Shown in pieces: positions 58,724-64,000 of a DNA stretch of 64,000 nucleotides. The notes under the pieces were generated by a model. That model made no database searches, was not told the DNA's origin, and was given only the letters and a program-made list of their open reading frames with translations. Origin of the DNA: Sistotremastrum niveocremeum HHB9708 (taxonomy: Eukaryota; Basidiomycota; Agaricomycetes; Sistotremastrales; Sistotremastraceae); NCBI GenBank assembly GCA_001630475.1, contig KV419454.1:17626-81625 (forward strand), read 5' to 3'. A program made the position numbers and the translations under genes. Within the stretch, counting starts at the first letter, position 1, and every line of letters starts with the position of its first letter.

Positions 58724-61432
58724 GTACTGTGAGATGCAAGAAATATTCCGAAGAAGTCGTCGATGATGCGGGGAGCGGGGGACACGGAAAGAATGATAAT
58801 GACGTAATATTTCGGAAGTCTGTTCTGTCTTAAGATCCTTTAGGATCGCAAGGGCTGAGTTTTTGGTGAGAGCTGGATACTTAACTTAATCGTTATCAAG
58901 TGCTTGATCAGGGTAGATTGTTTATATCATGGCCACCACATACTTAGGACCGTCCGAGCACCATATGTCCCGCGATCAGCGCACAGAAATGCGGAGTAGG
59001 TCTGCTTGAACGTGCTGCATCGCCGAGGAGGGCACATACAATCTGAGGGTCAGCGATGACGCAGTCTTCCAACCCTAGGAAGGTAAGGACATGAGTCCCA
59101 GACGACAACGTCACTTGCCCTGTATGATTGAATTCCGGTCAGGGCAATGTTCTAGGCCAATTTGTGCCATTCTCGTGTAGCTTCAGGGCGTTTGCTCAGT
59201 TCCATGGTTCGGGTGTACTGCCCAGAATACGGACAATAGAGCGCTACACTGGACGTCGTTGGTACTACTTGGGTCGCCGCAAAGGATACACCGGGGAAGG
59301 GCTCATTTTCCATTCTTTCAATTTGATATCTGGTCAAGTGCATGCAGGATTTGAGATCATCTGCGACTGGATTGCACACAAGGAAGGCGGAGCAAGGGTG
59401 CGAAAGGGCCAACGATGATAATTGTCCAAACAAAAACAAACAAACCCATCTCGCCGAACCAACCTCGATCAACCTCTGGCGGAGTCAGGCCTCATGTCTG
59501 TAAGGGTATAAAACTGAGATAGGATCCAAGTTTCCTGGATTGCTTGTTGACCTCTGCGAAGACTGAAAGCTGCTTTATGGTGCCTTCATACAGCTTCTAT
59601 GCTATACCACGTTCTTCAAGGCCATCCACTGCAATTGCCCCAGACGGTTAGGCTGGCTCGAGGGCAGACTCCGTTTACTTCCTTCCGATTTTCTTTTTCA
59701 TGTCTCTCATTCATTAGACGCCCCTATGCCACTAGCGCTCAGCATAGAGAAGGATAGTCTGTTTCCCGTAGTTGCCCGCTTTGAGGGGACACGTCGAATT
59801 ATGGTAGGTTGCTTGTTCACCTCCGATCAGACATAGTCAGATCTCAACTATCTTCCTCACAGGGATCTTATGATGTCTTGTACAAGGCTTATGGCCCTGT
59901 CGCTCGCCCAATCTTTCTATTGGGGATCTCGGATCCGTGGCACCTGGTAAATCACGGTAAACAAACACTTGTGCAGGCATATGTATCGCAGATCACATGC
60001 AGATGTCCATCCTGAAAACAAAGGTTTGCGACATTGATCGCAGACTCGTCCGTTTTCCAATCAGGTTAAGTTCACCCATAATTCTCACCCAAGTTGGAAC
60101 TGAAAGTATTCAGAGCAAGATTTTTCTACCCGTAGACGACTTGCAAATCCCCGCTTCTTTTGGCCCGAATACGCGTTTCTTTAGTCCAACCAGTCCTTGG
60201 ATACCTTGCTCACAATTCTCCTTCACTCACAGTATCTCTGTCGCCGATTCGGACATGGGGTGACTTGGACTATCAATGGCATGTTTGATCTTGCGCTACA
60301 ATAATCAGATGCCAAAACAACCCTTTCTATGATCCCATAGGCTTTCTTCAGGGTGTTGTCCAGGTGCGAGGCCCAGATTCATATAGCTAATCCGGTTGTC
60401 AATGCAAGACTTTTACAGGACGTTCCCTTTCTTTCAGCGTCAATTTCTCTTCGCCAGGGACTTCCAAGCCCTGTGTTCACTGCGGCACGACACTCGGTTC
60501 AGCTTCTAGTCTACGAATCTCATCCTGTGACGTCACCGCCTTGTTTCTCACGCCCCCTGCCGAAACCCTCGCCGCGGCACACAGCCTGTCAATTTCCACT
60601 GCGGTGACTATCAGCCAGTGCCCTTGTCGTCTACTGTGTGAACCGCGCCACGTATCCATGCTCTACTCGTTCCTCCATGTCTATACCGAGCAACCTGGTA
60701 CTTGGCGAGATGCGGCGTGTGCTATGTCTGCGCTGATCACAGGAAGTGACTTTCTCATCAATCGAGATGAGCTGTACAGTCTGGATTCTAGTGACAACAC
60801 CTCCATGGCCGCATATCCGGCACACGCTCCAGCAACTAAAGTAGACGGCACGCCCTGTTTGACGCTAACAGGGGAATGTAACATCGGCAATCAAAGGACC
60901 TCGAGGTCGTGGCATCATACCCTACATCAAGAGACTGCTCGAGAGTGTGCCAATACTCTTCGTAAATGCGGGAGGCGGTACGTCACACAACCAACGCACT
61001 ATGAGTAACCTCGCACATCAAACGTTTCTCCACCACCCCATTACCGATGTTTTGTGGAGAATAACCATACTGCGCAGCCTGTCAGGTTCTCACTCTCAAT
61101 GAGGGGCGTATCTCACCCGACTGAGCCTCTACCATGATGGCTAGGACTGTCAATTGCTGAACTGAGGGGTGCTTGAATTGATGTATCGTAGCTGATATGT
61201 GACAATACTTGATCTTTCCTTTTTCCTCACAAATCATGATGGTATGATCGATATGATCCTTCGGCTCGTGTCACGAAATGTATTGCTAGCGAAGGTTCGC
61301 AAGCCGAAAACGCTGAAAGTGAAACCAGTCTCACACATATGCTACAACGGATAATAATACACAAGAATCGAAGCTGGAAGGGAATAGACAGTCCGAAAGG
61401 GAACGCAGCTTGAGGCATCAGGAATCTCAGTG
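58724..61432. other. Intergenic
   Basis: About 2.7 kb. A plus-strand open frame at 60541-61008 (155 codons) is the longest, but it overlaps antisense frames, has no recognisable domain and its composition is unremarkable. Nothing else is called. Confidence 0.4.
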
Positions 61433-64000
61433 TCATTTCCAAGGCCATTCGCCTTTCAACAACTTCGTCTTAATTTTGTCCGCACGATCGGTATCCTTTT
61501 CTTGAAGGTTAGTCATCTGCAAGAAAGGGATTTCTTTGAACTGAATAAGACGTCAGGTCAGTAGATAGTCAACACAGTCCGAGACAGGAGGAAAACAGGA
61601 ACAGACGTACGGTAAGCTCTCTCGTCCGATGTAATGATTCTATCTCGTCGATTCTATCCCGAACGTTTTGAAGTGTTGACTCGAAATCATCCTCCTCGAC
61701 GACTTGACGCGCCGCTTGTAGCGTTAGCAGAGAATCGGGTCGGACATCGTGGTGAACCTTGAGGAACGGATGAGCAAGGAGCATTGAGTTGTGCAGTATA
61801 TACATACATCCACGGAGATGATATTTTTCCTATCGAGCTCTTGAGTGAAGTCAACTGATATTCGGTGACGCAGAATGGGAACGAATGGGACAAACCTTCG
61901 AGGAAATCAGGTCTTGTCATGATCTGTCGACAACGCCACTATCGTCAACGGCATATAAGCTTCGATAGTCAAAAAGCCGTGATGACCAGGAATGACGCAC
62001 GTAAGGAATCGCGGGCAATGGTAACTCTTCCTCTACGTCGGCCTCTCCTCTCTGCTGCCCGGCGGCCTTGGCTGCATCACGTTCTTGCTCTTGTTTTCTT
62101 CGCTCCTCCACGAATGCTTGGAGGAGGAGCCAACTACAACTCGACCATTTTTGCTACACAGGGAAGAGAGAAGTATCAGTAAAGCTCGGAGCAGAAGATA
62201 AGTGGGCAATGTGGCATCGATGAAGGAAGACAGCTGGGGAAAGTGGGAGGAATCGAGTAGGATAACGTAAGACCTACCTCATCCATGACATCGTCATCAC
62301 AATCTGGAATCAGCCCGATTTGACTTCTCAACCACTGCTTCTCGTTATTCAATAAATGATTTGCTGCCGAAAGCGGATTTGTTGAACGCGCCACTTTGCC
62401 GATCAAGGAAAGACGGCCTCCTATGATGTTCAACGCTTGGTGTAAGATGTGAGGATTTGATTCAGGCGTTGAGTGAGTGGATGTCGGTGGTAAAGAATCG
62501 TGTTGGATTTTGCGGAGGGCGGTGTAGGCTTCACTGGGTGATAGATCGCCAATGTAGAGAGACTGATTCAAGGTGTGAGTCGGTCGTGAAACGCGTACAA
62601 GGATAGGACGATTACCTGCATGCGATTTGCGTTTCGTCCTATGAGCACGCGTCAGAACAAGCTGATGAAGGCAGCAAAAGAGCACGCACGCAAAGCAAAG
62701 AAAGGCCAGAAGTCATCTCTATTCGATCCCCTCATTAACAAATTATAAGTTTGGAGGACAGCGAGTGGACGCACGTCGAAAATACAACCGTCAATATGCC
62801 TATCATCCCACTGATCAGTCCGTTTTCTTGATTATGGTTCATGGGAAGTGATCCGTACCGCTGGCCGCCCAAGCTTCTGCTCGCTGCTGCAACTGGGTAA
62901 GGATATTTCTTCCGGCTTCGTCGCTTGTTAACAGGTGGATGTTGTTGAATACCAGGACGAGGGCACGGCCTTTCCGACGTGACAGGCTGAGTGCCACTTT
63001 TTCGACTTTGTTCAGAGCTGTGTATCGACAATGGTATACAAATGAGGATGCCAGAATTGACGATGAACCTTCAAAAACGTACCTCGTTCGATATCAAGCG
63101 CGGCACCTCCTGACGAATAACACAAGCTTCAGTACAATGAACGCGAATGAACAGTCAAGTAGCATGTCACCTTCTCGCGGATCACGTCTCTGGAATAGCC
63201 CAGTCTGCGAATCTTCATTGTACTCGTAATTCAAGGCTTTTCCAAGCCTCAAACGAAAGACCTCCAGATCTGGGTGGGCTTCACAGAACGCGACACCCTC
63301 CGCATTCACAGCATGCATCGCATCCAAAATCATTGTCCCTTTCCCCGTTCCCTGGGTTCCAATGGCTACTTCTCAGTAAGACGCGAATAACGAGAAGGAA
63401 AAATGTACCTTTGGGCCGATGATAGCGTAGTATTTCCCTGCTTCCTCGCCTCGCATTATTCGATCGATATGGTCTTGTTCTTTCCGGCGCAGATGATAAC
63501 GCCAGTCTTCTGAGGCCTTTTGTTTTGCGTTCAGGGAGAGGACGAGGGCGGGATCGTACCCTGCCGAAAAGGCGCTTTCGATCTGCAAAAAACATAGTCC
63601 GGGTTAACGGAGGCCTTTAGAAGGTACTGGCGAGACCATACCTTGTTTAAGACGTTCCATTTGTACCATTCGATATAGATGATGCCACCTATGAAGACTG
63701 CAGGCGTTCTGAGCATTTTGGTCCAGTATTGACAAGATAAGCCGAACTCATGACTATTCCTGTATGAAAGATGTCAGACACGCAATGCAAAAAATTAACT
63801 AAGGCCCTCACCTGCAACAGTAGTCATCGCAGCGTCGACTATCTGAGACCTGCCACCACCTGTTGCGGTCGAACTTTCTCCCAAACTGCCATTATCTTCG
63901 CCTACGGATTGACCGGATTGATTCGGTGCATTTGAACGGCTTTGAGAAGCTGAAGTGCCACCAGCAGCAGACAATCCTCGAGACTGGACGCATGTTCGGT
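61433..64000 (-). CDS. Membrane-associated P-loop ATPase-like protein, probably mitochondrial; 5' end beyond window
   Basis: At least 15 exons: 63812-64000 (open to the edge), 63642-63688, 63409-63582, 63171-63351, 63083-63109, 62859-63017, 62775-62799, 62690-62718, 62616-62638, 62278-62562, 62001-62153, 61896-61938, 61808-61854, 61611-61757 and 61433-61540. All phases agree; 544 residues are visible. A Ser/Gly-rich leader with CVQSRGLSAAGG, a presequence-like pattern, precedes a short hydrophobic segment (TTVAGGIIYIEWYKWNVLNK). Walker A is GPKGTGKGTM (134-143) and the Walker B-like strand is RALVLVFNNIHLL (223-235). Then come STDDFWPFFALR, GDLSPSEAYTALRKI and ALNIIGGRLSLIGKVAR. IPDCDDDVMDEQKWSSCSW follows, then YWRCRQIMTRPDFLE and RDRIDEIESLHRTRELT near the end. 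It resembles a family of uncharacterised fungal NTPases. The second exon could start at a different acceptor; other junctions are firm. The function is not known. Confidence 0.85.

Noticed and set aside
60541-61008. 155-codon plus-strand open frame
   Set aside because: Overlaps antisense frames, lacks recognisable motifs and any splice-linked neighbours.
1-64000. CRISPR arrays or prokaryote-type operons
   Set aside because: No regularly spaced direct repeats and all confident genes are eukaryotic with spliceosomal introns.

Overview
The window is a piece of a filamentous fungal genome, almost certainly from a basidiomycete of the Agaricomycetes. The signs are very short GT-AG introns (mostly 41-62 nt), many per gene; a STAND/NLR-type NACHT-WD40 gene of the kind greatly expanded in mushrooms; and eukaryotic housekeeping genes such as cornichon/ERV14, an alpha-arrestin, a Pcl-type cyclin and an AIM9-like kinase fold protein. 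I saw no ribosomal RNA, convincing tRNA, CRISPR array or prokaryotic operon structure. Species cannot be fixed from the sequence alone. All exon borders below were read by eye from splice motifs and phase. They are models, not transcript data.

Layout, left to right. At 1-3.5 kb is the 5' two thirds or so of an NLR gene on the minus strand, running off the left edge within its WD40 repeats. A decayed AYR1-type short-chain dehydrogenase follows at 4.9-5.8 kb (+). At 6.1-8.9 kb is a complete four-exon alpha-arrestin (-) with C-terminal LPxY and PPxY motifs. A small uncertain gene lies at 10.0-10.4 kb (-), and the complete six-exon ERV14/cornichon cargo receptor at 11.0-11.8 kb (+). After 4 kb with no recognisable gene come a gene of unknown function with an acidic tail (15.8-16.9 kb, -) and a small TATA-driven unknown gene (18.0-18.5 kb, +). 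The core cluster is on the minus strand: a mitochondrial NAD(H) kinase (18.7-20.3 kb), a coiled-coil protein with an apparent 8-nt exon (21.0-22.1 kb) and an AIM9-like mitochondrial phosphotransferase-fold protein (22.9-24.8 kb). An NmrA-type NAD(P)-binding protein diverges from the last (25.9-27.3 kb, +).

From 27.3 to 42.9 kb is a gene-poor stretch of more than 15 kb, with scattered possible coding relics and short tandem repeats. A single-exon Pcl/Pho80-type cyclin sits at 43.0-44.1 kb (+), followed by another 9 kb of mostly empty sequence with one doubtful coding region near 46-47 kb. An Mpr1-like N-acetyltransferase occupies 53.6-54.4 kb (+). Just downstream is a 905-bp element with ~187-bp terminal inverted repeats and a perfect 9-bp target duplication, whose arms are themselves palindromic: a non-autonomous Mutator-like or foldback element. 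An unknown multi-exon candidate lies at 57.7-58.7 kb (-). The right edge carries a 15-exon (at least) gene for a membrane-associated P-loop ATPase (61.4 kb to beyond 64.0 kb, -).

The genes do not form an obvious pathway. Three of the better-defined ones (NAD kinase, AIM9-like protein, P-loop ATPase) have features of mitochondrial proteins, but they are not adjacent enough to argue for a functional cluster. The most unusual objects are the nested-palindrome mobile element, the chains of micro-exons, a 100-residue-spaced duplication in the NLR linker, and a recurring habit of 7-bp tandem repeats in the non-coding DNA.
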